Assembly (NCBI GenBank): GCA_011369445.1
Contig: DRQF01000120.1
Location: 1-64,000, forward strand
Reading direction: 5' to 3'
DNA from: Planctomycetota bacterium
GTDB lineage: Bacteria; Planctomycetota; GCA-002687715; DRQF01
DNA: 64,000 bases
The notes below the pieces were generated by a model. It was not told the origin of the DNA. It worked only from the letters and a program-made list of their open reading frames with translations, and searched no databases. Position 1 is the first letter of the stretch. Each line of letters opens with the position of its first letter. The position numbers were made by a program, and so were the translations under genes. This document shows positions 45,901-53,751 of this stretch, one piece after another.

Positions 45901-47554
45901 GAAGTTCCCGCCCCGGATCCAGGCCTCGGTGGCGGGACGGCCCGTGGCTCAGGACGAGCAGGTGGAGGTCGACTGCCTCGCCGACATTGCCCTTGCGATC
46001 GAGGCCCCCAACGACCTCGCTAGGTGGACGGCCACCTACGAGGGAGAAGTGGTTGGGGAAGGCGAGTCCCCGAACACGGTCAAGCTTCGGGAACCGGCCG
46101 CACCCGCCCGCGTCGGGGAACTCGTCGTCAAAGCGACGGACAAACTGGGGATCGAGACCGCTTTGCGTCTCACCGTGATCGGCCGCCCATTTCAGCTCCC
46201 CGAGGCGGCCGCGACCCGACTCGAAAAGATCCGTGGAGACATCGAATCCGGAGATCTGGACGCCGCATCCGAAGCGCTGGAGGCGCTCGATCTCGAGCTT
46301 CACGTGGCTCTAAAAACCCGCCTGAATCGGGATTCCACGCCGTTGGCGGCCCTGAAATCGCTGCGGACGGAACTCGAAGCCAAGCGCCAAAGCTCCCGTC
46401 GGGTCCCACGGATCTTGTGCGCCGGTCCCCAGGGGCCTCTCGAAAACGGAAGCGTCGTGACAGTGCGTGGTCTCGAGGATTTGGAAATCCGCCTGGACTG
46501 TCAGGGAAACCCCTTGGAGTTCCAAGTCACGTGGAATGGCGAACCCCTGGAGGCCCAACGGGACGGCGCCTGGCTGCGTCTGGGCAACCCGCCCCAGCCC
46601 GCCGCACGAGGGACTTTGACGGTCATGCTGAAGGACGCCCGCCATCGCTCCGTCAGCGCATCTTGGAGCGTCATCGGCAAGCCGTTCTCCCTTTCCACCC
46701 TCACCCGTCAAGAACTGAGCGCGGTCGTGCCCCTCCTCGCTCAACGCCGGGACCTCCGTCGCGTGGTCACCACCCTGGAGCGGCTCCAACGGACCGAAGG
46801 GGACCTCCGCGCGAAGTTCCTGAACCGTCAGCCCTCGGACCTCGCGGCGATCACGGACAGGCTGCGTGACGCACGCAAACTGCTGGCGGAAGCGAAGGCC
46901 ACGCCAACGCCCCAACCGATTACCCCGCGGCCAGTCATCCCCAGGCCGCAGCTCAAGGGGCCCAGCGCCACCCACGCAGGGCTTCGATTCATTCGAGTCA
47001 ACGTGTCCGGCCGACCGCTTTACGTCTGCGACCGGGAGCTTCCATGGGGCGCCTTCGCGTCCTGGTGGGCCGCGAACGGGAGTCGGTTCAACAGTCGAGG
47101 AGTGACGCCCAAGGCCGCCCGCATTCCCGTGACCGGAATCAAGGCCGAGGCCTTCCAGGCTTTCGCCCGCTCGATCGGCGCGCGCATTCCCACCCGGCGC
47201 GAATGGGAGACCTTCGCCGACGCGAAGAGTGGATCGAAGCGCTATCTGCAGGCCTACCCGGACGTGCGCTCCCCCAACTGCAACTCCCGCGTCTTCAATC
47301 CCCGGCGCCTCGGACGGGGGCGCAGGAAGAAACTCTCCCTGAAGCTCGCCGACGACCCGAAGTACGGCGGACATGGGCTCAATGGCTCCTTCTTCCATTT
47401 GGCCGGGAACGTGAGCGAGATTGTCAAAGGACCAGGCGGTCGATGGCAGCTCATGGGGTCCTCGTACAAATCGAAGACGACCCCACCCCTCGGCGCCCGT
47501 GTCTACGAGGGCCCGAAACCCGACGTGGGTGTCCGACTCGTCATCGACGGATAG
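42956..47554 (+). CDS. Giant Ser/Thr protein kinase: degenerate kinase + active kinase + TM + Ig-like/helical repeats + FGE-sulfatase-like domain
   Basis: GTG start with GAGGAGG SD; pseudokinase (HLGLDLQTIHV, IDGERF), active kinase (VLGRGGMGVVYLARD..VAIK, HKDIKPANVMV, DFGIA, GTPAYMSPEQ), TM YGIIVLAVALAGVLVF, C-terminal GLNGSFFHLAGNVSEIV. Confidence 0.88.
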   Translation: MDPNLESGQIVGDRYVVGKRLEKSRNGTTYSARDRVRKGERVRLRVFVDEDSSDPAQSIRHEQELARAVPPIAGIVVAREVGADGTLVWRATEWRDGHDLRVLAAKEGAVPVATAVDIGLKLARIVAQLHRLGIAHLGLDLQTIHVGQGGDGIWIDGERFWRALDGSQDSPYRRDTSRAPEYATPDSVPDARTDVFDMSCLLTRLIMGMTENVADSDLERCDPDATVRSEPLPHRLLQLLERSRSADLSQRPKDADAFLEELSLIHDEFSIAATRTIQAIRLDGGDDNATVLTSGVTRTSGPGSSGSTGSLSQSDFGGDQPFEIESVLGRGGMGVVYLARDKKLDRKVAIKLHEITQIDAENGEDSLVREARMMARLPVHPNVVAVFAADELVDGRLYVVMEYIEGGSLHGELRRDPKMTFDRFQRIARDICAGVAHAHSHGLVHKDIKPANVMVAADGRHKIADFGIAHALQKTGMMGDGGGTVSGTPAYMSPEQFENQKLKPTSDVYAIGCLLYELASGAPPFTGRDVWRQHFFDQPRPLRFRFESPVNDEIERIIMKALSKDPKERYEDAGALGAALARTFAKASSGETASAIAPKAGHTTAEMAPRSRGLRVINYGIIVLAVALAGVLVFKSLNGTPDAVGGTIHVMVGDTELADRRDVQLNSLSELRIRLEPGEILHEALWTAGATTLTLATRTDHDGVITLCDPLGSFTEGVVSLRFGADGEAVKEDRLKVTAKPWTPPDSLVESAEALLAADLSSSPPAELETRQRKLETLNEEVQTLLAARLHKEHPLEDRLKSALETTRSLLAERSTSPVLRIDGPGFSGQPEDEWGLVTLDDVTIRVEAPREGLQVSAELNDEPLSVKASGGAFRISKPSKPVDSGTLVLTATDRWGNRTRLELHIRALPFTPPKTLLRSRDAIFDCLRRGDLEEAESGLLALEAAWKKATDGVLNPSAIDTTPLEEVRRAVTAARDRKERMKFPPRIQASVAGRPVAQDEQVEVDCLADIALAIEAPNDLARWTATYEGEVVGEGESPNTVKLREPAAPARVGELVVKATDKLGIETALRLTVIGRPFQLPEAAATRLEKIRGDIESGDLDAASEALEALDLELHVALKTRLNRDSTPLAALKSLRTELEAKRQSSRRVPRILCAGPQGPLENGSVVTVRGLEDLEIRLDCQGNPLEFQVTWNGEPLEAQRDGAWLRLGNPPQPAARGTLTVMLKDARHRSVSASWSVIGKPFSLSTLTRQELSAVVPLLAQRRDLRRVVTTLERLQRTEGDLRAKFLNRQPSDLAAITDRLRDARKLLAEAKATPTPQPITPRPVIPRPQLKGPSATHAGLRFIRVNVSGRPLYVCDRELPWGAFASWWAANGSRFNSRGVTPKAARIPVTGIKAEAFQAFARSIGARIPTRREWETFADAKSGSKRYLQAYPDVRSPNCNSRVFNPRRLGRGRRKKLSLKLADDPKYGGHGLNGSFFHLAGNVSEIVKGPGGRWQLMGSSYKSKTTPPLGARVYEGPKPDVGVRLVIDG

Positions 47555-47653
47555 CTCGCTCATTCGCCCCGCCTCACAAGGCCCACCGCGGCCCCCGCTC
47601 CAGGTGAAGGGAAACCCCATCTGGTGAGTATCACTCTCCAACGGAGACTTCCG

Positions 47654-50608
47654 ATGCGACTGATGACAAGATTCCTCGTTCTCGCGTTGCTGCTCAGCGG
47701 CACGCAAGAAGGCTCGGGACAAAGGCCGGCTCCCCACGGGGCCTTCGACACCTCGGAGCGGCAAGCCGCCTGGGAGAGGCACCGCGAGCTTCAAGCGGCA
47801 CAGCCCTTCAAGGGACTTGTCTGGCGCAGCGTCGGTCCCGTCATCCAGGGCGGGCGCGTCGTCGACGTGGCCTTCGTGCCGGGGCAACCGGGCCGTTTCT
47901 ACGCCGCCTACGCCACGGGTGGACTCTGGCGCACCGATGACAACGGTCAGTCCTTTCGCCCCCTCTTCGATCATGAGGCGACCACGGTCCTCGGCGCCGT
48001 CGCGACGGACCCCTCCCATCCCGATCGGGTTTGGGTCGGAACAGGAGAATCCAACTCGTCACGCTCCTCGTACGGGGGCATGGGGGTCTATCGATCCGAT
48101 GACGCCGGCAGGACCTGGACGGCGGTCGGCCTCGCGGACACGGACCGCATCGGACGCATCGTCGTCGATCCCGAGAACGGCGACAGGGTGTTCGTCGCGG
48201 GGCTTGGCAAGCTGTACACACAAGGCGGACGCCGAGGCGTCTTTCGAACGACCGACGGCGGAAGGACCTGGGAACACGTCCTCCAGACGACGGGTATGAC
48301 CGGAGCCATCGATCTCGTCATCGATCCCACGAACTCGAAAGTCGTCTATGCCGCGACCTGGGAGAGGTCGCGCCGCCCCTGGGATTTCATCGAGGGCGGG
48401 AACGGCTCTGGAATCTGGAAGTCCACGGATGGTGGAACCACCTGGAAGCGCCTCGAAGGCGGGCTTCCCCGTGGAGAGAACGTCGGACGTATCGGCCTCG
48501 CTCTTTGTGCGTCACGGCCAAGAACGCTTTATTGCTGCATCGACAACCAGGCCCCCCTCCCCGAGGACGAGATCGATCTCGGGGGCAATCCTTTGTCCGT
48601 CCGACGCGTCCGCGCGATGACGACGGAGGAGTTTCTCGAGTTCGGCGTCGATCGCATCGAGGGATTCCTCCGCGGAAACGATTTCCACCCCGACCTGGAT
48701 GCGGAAACCCTCATCGAGAAGCTGAAGAAGCAAGAGATCACCCTGAAGGACGTCCTCGACGACATCCAGGACGGAAACGCCGCGCTGTTCGACACGACGA
48801 TTCGCGGACTCGAGGTCTGGCGAAGCGACGACGCCGGGGAACACTGGACGCGAACCCACGAGAAGCCACTCGATGGCGTCGTGAACACCTACGGCTACTA
48901 CTTCGGACAGATCCGCGTCGCTCCCTCGGACCCGGAAACCGTCATCACCGTGGGGGTGCCCATGATCAAGTCGACCGACGGCGGGAAGACCTGGTCCTCC
49001 ATCCAGGGGGACGGCATGCATGTCGATCATCACGCCATCTGGATCGACCCCCACGACCCTCGCCACATCCTGGGGGGCAACGACGGCGGGTTGGATGTGA
49101 CCTTTGACGGAGGGGAGCACTGGGATTCCCTCGACGCACAGGCGGTGGGGCAGTTCTATACCGTGGAGCTGGACGATGCGAAGCCCTACAACATCTACGG
49201 AGGGTTGCAGGACAACGGCATCTTGAAGGGATCGTCACGGTCCGATCCACAGCGGGGTCCGCGTTGGACCCGGGTGGGCGGCGGAGACGGCATGTACGTC
49301 CGCATCGACGTCCGCGACGGCAAGACCATCTACTTCGGGTCCCAGTTCGGTCACTATCGGCGCCGTGGTCCGGACGGAGGCCACGAGATCCGCCCGCGAG
49401 ACCGGCTGAAGGAATCGGCGCTTCGCTACAACTGGGCCACCCCCATCCTGCTTTCGCCCCACACGCCGGAAATCGTCTACTTCGGTGCCAACAAACTCTT
49501 CCGATCGATGGATCGAGGCGAATCGTGGGCCGCCATCAGCCCGGACCTCAGCCGCTCTCCGCACCGAGGCGACGTGCCCTTCGCCACCTTGACGGCGGTC
49601 GATGAATCGACACTCCAGGTGGGCCGCCTATGGGCCGGGACCGACGACGGTCAGATCTGGACCAGCAAGGACGCCGGCCTGACCTGGGACGACGTCGGAG
49701 CGGGACTCCCGAGGGATCGGTGGGTGAGCCGGCTGGTGGCTTCCCGCTATGCGAAGGGCCGCTGCTACGTAACTCTCAACGGCTACCGCGACGACGACGG
49801 CACCCCCTATGTCTACGTGACGGAAGACAACGGCCGAACCTGGCGAAGCTTGGCGCAGGGGCTGCCCGGGGAAGCGGTCAACGTCATCCGAGAGGACCCC
49901 CTCGAGGAGGACATTCTCTATGTGGGGACCGACCGAGGGGTCTACGTGTCCCTAGATAGAGGGGAAAGCTGGATGGGGCTGGGCATGGGGCTCCCCTCCG
50001 TGCCGGTCCACGACCTGAAGGTCCATCGCCGGGAGCGGGAGTTGGTGGCCGCCACCCACGGACGCAGCGTCTGGATTCTCGACATCCTGCCCGTCCAGGA
50101 TTCCAAGGACGTGGCCGACGCGACGGTCCATGTCTACCCTGTCGAGGACCGAACCTTCTCGAGAGGCTGGCGGAGGCGTCCCTCGCGCTGGCGTTCCTCG
50201 AGATCCCGTGACCCCGAAATGAAGATCACGTACTGGGCGAAGGAAGCGGGTGACGCCGTCTTCGAACTCCAAGATCGGGACGGACGGGTCTATCGCCGCA
50301 TTCCTCTCGTGGCCAAGCGGGGCGTGAACGTCTTCACTTGGGATCTCAAGGTCGACGAGAAACCCGCCTTGGCGGCCGAACAGGAGCGGCTTGAGAAGAA
50401 TCCCCCGAAGACGCGCGAGGGCATCCGGGAGAAGATGCCCGTCCAAGAAGCCTTGAGGCTGGGTTGGCCACTCTACGCTCAGCCGGGCTCCTACCGAATC
50501 GTCGTTCGAATCGGCGACGCCCAGGCCTCGACGGACTTCAAGATGAAGGCGCCATCCTCCCGACGCTCTTCCAAGAAGAAGAAGGAGAAGATTCGAGGCA
50601 AGCGCTGA
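47654..50608 (+). CDS. Secreted VPS10/sortilin-like BNR-repeat beta-propeller protein
   Basis: Repeated Asp-box motifs (YRSDDAGRTW, FRTTDGGRTW, WKSTDGGTTW, IKSTDGGKTW, WTSKDAGLTW), signal peptide MTRFLVLALLLSG. Confidence 0.85.
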   Translation: MRLMTRFLVLALLLSGTQEGSGQRPAPHGAFDTSERQAAWERHRELQAAQPFKGLVWRSVGPVIQGGRVVDVAFVPGQPGRFYAAYATGGLWRTDDNGQSFRPLFDHEATTVLGAVATDPSHPDRVWVGTGESNSSRSSYGGMGVYRSDDAGRTWTAVGLADTDRIGRIVVDPENGDRVFVAGLGKLYTQGGRRGVFRTTDGGRTWEHVLQTTGMTGAIDLVIDPTNSKVVYAATWERSRRPWDFIEGGNGSGIWKSTDGGTTWKRLEGGLPRGENVGRIGLALCASRPRTLYCCIDNQAPLPEDEIDLGGNPLSVRRVRAMTTEEFLEFGVDRIEGFLRGNDFHPDLDAETLIEKLKKQEITLKDVLDDIQDGNAALFDTTIRGLEVWRSDDAGEHWTRTHEKPLDGVVNTYGYYFGQIRVAPSDPETVITVGVPMIKSTDGGKTWSSIQGDGMHVDHHAIWIDPHDPRHILGGNDGGLDVTFDGGEHWDSLDAQAVGQFYTVELDDAKPYNIYGGLQDNGILKGSSRSDPQRGPRWTRVGGGDGMYVRIDVRDGKTIYFGSQFGHYRRRGPDGGHEIRPRDRLKESALRYNWATPILLSPHTPEIVYFGANKLFRSMDRGESWAAISPDLSRSPHRGDVPFATLTAVDESTLQVGRLWAGTDDGQIWTSKDAGLTWDDVGAGLPRDRWVSRLVASRYAKGRCYVTLNGYRDDDGTPYVYVTEDNGRTWRSLAQGLPGEAVNVIREDPLEEDILYVGTDRGVYVSLDRGESWMGLGMGLPSVPVHDLKVHRRERELVAATHGRSVWILDILPVQDSKDVADATVHVYPVEDRTFSRGWRRRPSRWRSSRSRDPEMKITYWAKEAGDAVFELQDRDGRVYRRIPLVAKRGVNVFTWDLKVDEKPALAAEQERLEKNPPKTREGIREKMPVQEALRLGWPLYAQPGSYRIVVRIGDAQASTDFKMKAPSSRRSSKKKKEKIRGKR

Positions 50609-50614
50609 GCCCTA

Positions 50615-50635
50615 CCCGCGCCGTGACGGCGCGGG
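50615..50635. terminator. Hairpin between convergent genes
   Basis: CCCGCGCCG TGA CGGCGCGGG perfect 9-bp stem; no U-tract. Confidence 0.45.
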
Positions 50636-50648
50636 GCGCCTCCCCTGT

Positions 50649-50921
50649 TCAGAGGTTGGACTGAATCGAAGTCGCCACCTTGTCGTTCATGAAGGTGACG
50701 GTGATGCTCTTGTCCCCGTCCTTCCAAACCTCGACCTTGCCCGAGGCGATGCCCTGCACGCCCGCGGACTTCGTGTCGTCGGGGCTTCCGAGGATCGCGT
50801 GGACCTCGTCCACGGTCATCCCCGTCTTGATCTTGTCGAAGTTCTCGCGGGTGACCTTGGTACCGCAGGCGAAGACGAACATGAGGGTGAGGAGGACGAG
50901 AAAGCGGGCGAGAGGTTTCAT
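50649..50921 (-). CDS. Small lipoprotein, SmpA/OmlA- or DUF3862-like
   Basis: MKPLARFLVLLTLMFVFACGTKVTRENFDKIKTGMTVDEVHAILGSPDD; lipobox FVFAC and BLIP/SmpA-like IKTGMT..EV..ILG.P. Confidence 0.75.
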   Translation of the reverse strand: MKPLARFLVLLTLMFVFACGTKVTRENFDKIKTGMTVDEVHAILGSPDDTKSAGVQGIASGKVEVWKDGDKSITVTFMNDKVATSIQSNL

Positions 50922-51031
50922 GGTGTGCATCCTTGTTCGGTTTGGGATCGGGTTGGCCGGCAAGTATGGACGTTTCCGGAAGGCCTCGAAAGGGGCTGGG
51001 GCGAGGCGACGACTTGTCCCCACTTCCCCCT

Positions 51032-51049
51032 ACTGTCAGGATCGACAGT
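51032..51049. promoter_or_regulatory. SOS/LexA box upstream of lexA
   Basis: ACTGT CAGGATCG ACAGT (CTGT-N8-ACAG) embedded in a 10-bp inverted repeat CCCTACTGTC/GACAGTAGGG; 17 bp before lexA ATG. Confidence 0.85.
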
Positions 51050-51065
51050 AGGGAGATTCCATGTC

Positions 51066-51701
51066 ATGTCTGAATCCTCCATCGATCTGACGCCGGGACA
51101 GCAGCGGGTTCTCGATTTCATCCTAGCCTTCCAAAAACGGGAGGGCTTTCCGCCCACCCATGCGGAGATCGCACGGGGTCTCGGCTTTCGTTCCATCAAC
51201 GCGGCCAGCGAGCACGTCCGACGACTCCGTCGCAAGGGAGTCATCGACTACTCCTCGGGGCTCGCGCGAAGCATCCGAGTGATGGCCGCCGGCGCAGCCC
51301 CCTCGTCGCCCCGTGGACTTCCTCTGATCGGCTCCGTGGCGGCGGGGCAGCCCCTCCTCGCCGAGGAGAACGTCGAGACCCACCTGGATCTGAATCCCGC
51401 CCTTTTCCGACCCCGCGCCGACTACTTCTTGCGAGTCCGCGGCGACTCCATGATCGAAGCGGGCATCCGTCCGGGCGACCTCGTGGCCGTCCATCGGCAG
51501 GCGGACATTCGCGAGGGCCAGGTGGCGGTCATCCGCATCGGAGACGAGGTCACCTTGAAGCGTTGGCGGCGACGGGGCCGCAAAGTTCTTCTCGAGCCGG
51601 CCAACCGTCGTCTGTCTCCCATCGAAGTGGATCTCCGTACCCAGGACGTGGCCATCGAGGGACTTCTCGTGGGACTGCTCCGCCTGGGCATGGACGCCTG
51701 A
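51066..51701 (+). CDS. lexA: LexA repressor
   Basis: LTPGQQRVLDFILAFQKREGFPPTHAEIARGLGFRSINAASEHVRRLRRKGVI wHTH; VAAG cleavage site; RVRGDSMIEAGI (Ser) and VTLKRW (Lys). Confidence 0.96.
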   Translation: MSESSIDLTPGQQRVLDFILAFQKREGFPPTHAEIARGLGFRSINAASEHVRRLRRKGVIDYSSGLARSIRVMAAGAAPSSPRGLPLIGSVAAGQPLLAEENVETHLDLNPALFRPRADYFLRVRGDSMIEAGIRPGDLVAVHRQADIREGQVAVIRIGDEVTLKRWRRRGRKVLLEPANRRLSPIEVDLRTQDVAIEGLLVGLLRLGMDA

Positions 51702-51705
51702 CGCG

Positions 51706-52472
51706 TGAAACCTCTCATGGGAACCCGAGCCTCCTCTCTCGCCGAACTTCGAAGTCTTCTACGGAGCAGGGAGGGGGACGCACCTTGCTCCCGTCGTTCC
51801 ACCGGCCATGGGGATCTCGACCGAAGACTGCGCGGGGGGTTTCTCGTGGGCGCCTTGAACGAGATCCTGCTCCCCGATCATCCCACGGGCATCATGGAAG
51901 CGCTTCTTCCCCTCCTCCGTCCCGATCCCAACGAGGAGGAGCCCCGTTTTTCCGCATGGATCCACCCTCGATGGCTCCCCTATCCCGTCGCCCTGGCCCA
52001 GGCCCATCTCCCCTTGGATCGCCTCCTTCTGGTGCGCCCGCGCCATGAGAACGATCAGCTTTGGGCCATGGAGAAAATCCTCCGCTCCGGCCTCTGCGCC
52101 ACCCTGGTGAGCCGTCTTCCCGCCGCCACGCCGGATCGGATCCTCCGCCGTCTGCAACTGGCCGCGAAGGAAGGCCGCACCCTCGTGCTTCTCTGCCGCC
52201 CCCAGGCGGCCGTCCGCTGCCCCTCTCCCGCTCCTCTTCGCTTGGTGGCCGCCTCCTCCCGTCCGACGCCGCCTCCCCATGTTCGCACCGTGGAGGTGAC
52301 GGTGGCCAAATCCCGGAACCTCCCTCCGCCCCCTCCCTTCTCTCTCAGCTGGCCTGTCCACGATACTGTCATTCTGAACAGTTATGCTGTCTTGAGAACT
52401 GTTCATGATGACAGCAGGAACATCCGAAACCTGGCTCAGCCTTCGATGGGTGGAGCCCCCATCAACCCCTGA
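51706..52472 (+). CDS. imuA: ImuA-like (RecA-fold) mutasome protein with degenerate P-loop
   Basis: Located between lexA and imuB; GHGDLDRRLRGGFLVGALNEILLPDHPTGIMEALLPLL..., WIHPRWLPYPVALAQAHLPLDRLLLVRP...WAMEKILRSGLCATLVSRLP are ImuA/SulA-like blocks; start codon uncertain. Confidence 0.75.
52365..52382. promoter_or_regulatory. LexA box A inside 3' end of imuA
   Basis: ACTGT CATTCTGA ACAGT, same CTGT-N8-ACAG architecture as the lexA box. Confidence 0.75.
52398..52415. promoter_or_regulatory. LexA box B overlapping the imuB start region
   Basis: ACTGT TCATGATG ACAGC, CTGT-N8-ACAG core intact; 33 bp from box A. Confidence 0.65.
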
Positions 52473-53751
52473 AGGGACAGGAGAGAAGCTCCAGCGCCGT
52501 GCGGAAGCCCTCTTCCGTTTCAGTCCGGATTTGGCGGTGGACCCCTGGGCACGCCATCCCGCCCTCCTTTTGGAGGTTCGGCGCACGGCCGTTCACTTCC
52601 AAGGCCTGGCCGCCATGCGAAAAGAGATCCTCGAGGTCTGTCGCGAAGCGGATGGAAGCGCCCCCCTGTCCGCCCTGGCGCCCTACCCCGCGGCAGCCTC
52701 CGTCCTCTCCCATCCCCGGTCCGCGACACCGACAAAGCCCCCCTCCGGGGACGTACCTCTCCCCCAACGTCTCCGCGCGCTTCCCCTGGAGGTACTCGAT
52801 CCGACTCCCACCGTCGCGAACGATCTCCACCTTTTAGGGCTGAGTACGTTGGGCGATCTGGAAGCCCTTCCCTCCCGGGACCTCGCCCGCCGCTCGGGAG
52901 AGGAGCTGACCGAGGCCTTGGACCGCATCTTCGGAAGACATCGCCCCCCTCTCCCGCGTCTCCATCCCAGGGTGGCTTTCCGGGAAAGTCTCTCCTGGTG
53001 GCCTCCTCGCACCGACATCGCTCCTCTTCTCTTCGCCGCCAAGCGACTTTTCGATCGGGCGGAGAAAGCCTTGCGACGTCGGGGAGAGGGGCTGGTGGAA
53101 GCCGAAGTGATCCTCTTCATGCCGGAGACGAAAACGACCCAATCCCTTCTCGTGCGACCGACCCGCCCCACCGCCTCCGCCGACCATCTTCTGCGCATCC
53201 TGCAACACCGCCTGGAGCCCTTGGAACTCGCGGGACCGGTGGACCGGTTGGAACTTCGTTTCCGACGCCGGGAACGCCTCCGTCCCGCCCAGGGGCTTCT
53301 CTTCGAAGAGGACATCGAACGGGCCTGGAGCGAAGAGACCATGCTCCTGTTGGACCATCTGAGCGCTCGCTTGGGCGCGGAAAACCTCGGTACTCCCCAA
53401 CTCGTCGCCGATCACCGTCCGGAGTGCGCCTGGAGTCTCGGCCCCCCCGGCGCGACGTCTCCCGACCCCGTCACCGCCCCCACCGGACGACGTCCTCTCT
53501 CCCTCCACGCGAAACCTCTTCCCCTGGATCTCGAAAGCGACGATGCCGGGCATCCCCGCCGGATTCTTCGCGGCGAGGAGCGAGGCCCGGTCAGCGTCCT
53601 TGGCGGTCCGGAGGTGATCGAAAGCGGATGGTGGGACGGTCGGGATGTTCGTCGCGGTTACTTCGAGATCGCCACGGGAAGCGGGGCCCGGTGGTGGATC
53701 TTTCGAGACCTTCGCAGCGGCTTTTGGTTTCGCCACGGAGTCTTCGACTGA
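52405..53751 (+). CDS. imuB: ImuB-like non-catalytic Y-family polymerase homolog
   Basis: 448 aa; Y-family core (VANDLHLLGLSTLGDLEALPSRDLARRSGEELTEALDRIFGRHRPPL, SLSWWPPRTDIAPLLFAAKRLFDRAEKALRRRG) without catalytic Asp motif; QGLLF clamp motif; between imuA and dnaE2. Confidence 0.88.
   Translation: MMTAGTSETWLSLRWVEPPSTPEGTGEKLQRRAEALFRFSPDLAVDPWARHPALLLEVRRTAVHFQGLAAMRKEILEVCREADGSAPLSALAPYPAAASVLSHPRSATPTKPPSGDVPLPQRLRALPLEVLDPTPTVANDLHLLGLSTLGDLEALPSRDLARRSGEELTEALDRIFGRHRPPLPRLHPRVAFRESLSWWPPRTDIAPLLFAAKRLFDRAEKALRRRGEGLVEAEVILFMPETKTTQSLLVRPTRPTASADHLLRILQHRLEPLELAGPVDRLELRFRRRERLRPAQGLLFEEDIERAWSEETMLLLDHLSARLGAENLGTPQLVADHRPECAWSLGPPGATSPDPVTAPTGRRPLSLHAKPLPLDLESDDAGHPRRILRGEERGPVSVLGGPEVIESGWWDGRDVRRGYFEIATGSGARWWIFRDLRSGFWFRHGVFD

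Noticed and set aside
46960-47554. Diversity-generating retroelement target (FGE/C-type-lectin-like C-terminus)
   Set aside because: No reverse transcriptase, template repeat or Avd-like gene is visible anywhere in the window.
46310-48019. 569-aa - strand ORF across kinase 3' end and BNR gene start
   Set aside because: Spans an intergenic junction antisense to two well-supported genes.
52998-53750. Extended N-terminus of the dnaE2 ORF
   Set aside because: Overlaps imuB in another frame; the ATG at 53751 in the TGATG overlap with the imuB stop is the sensible start.
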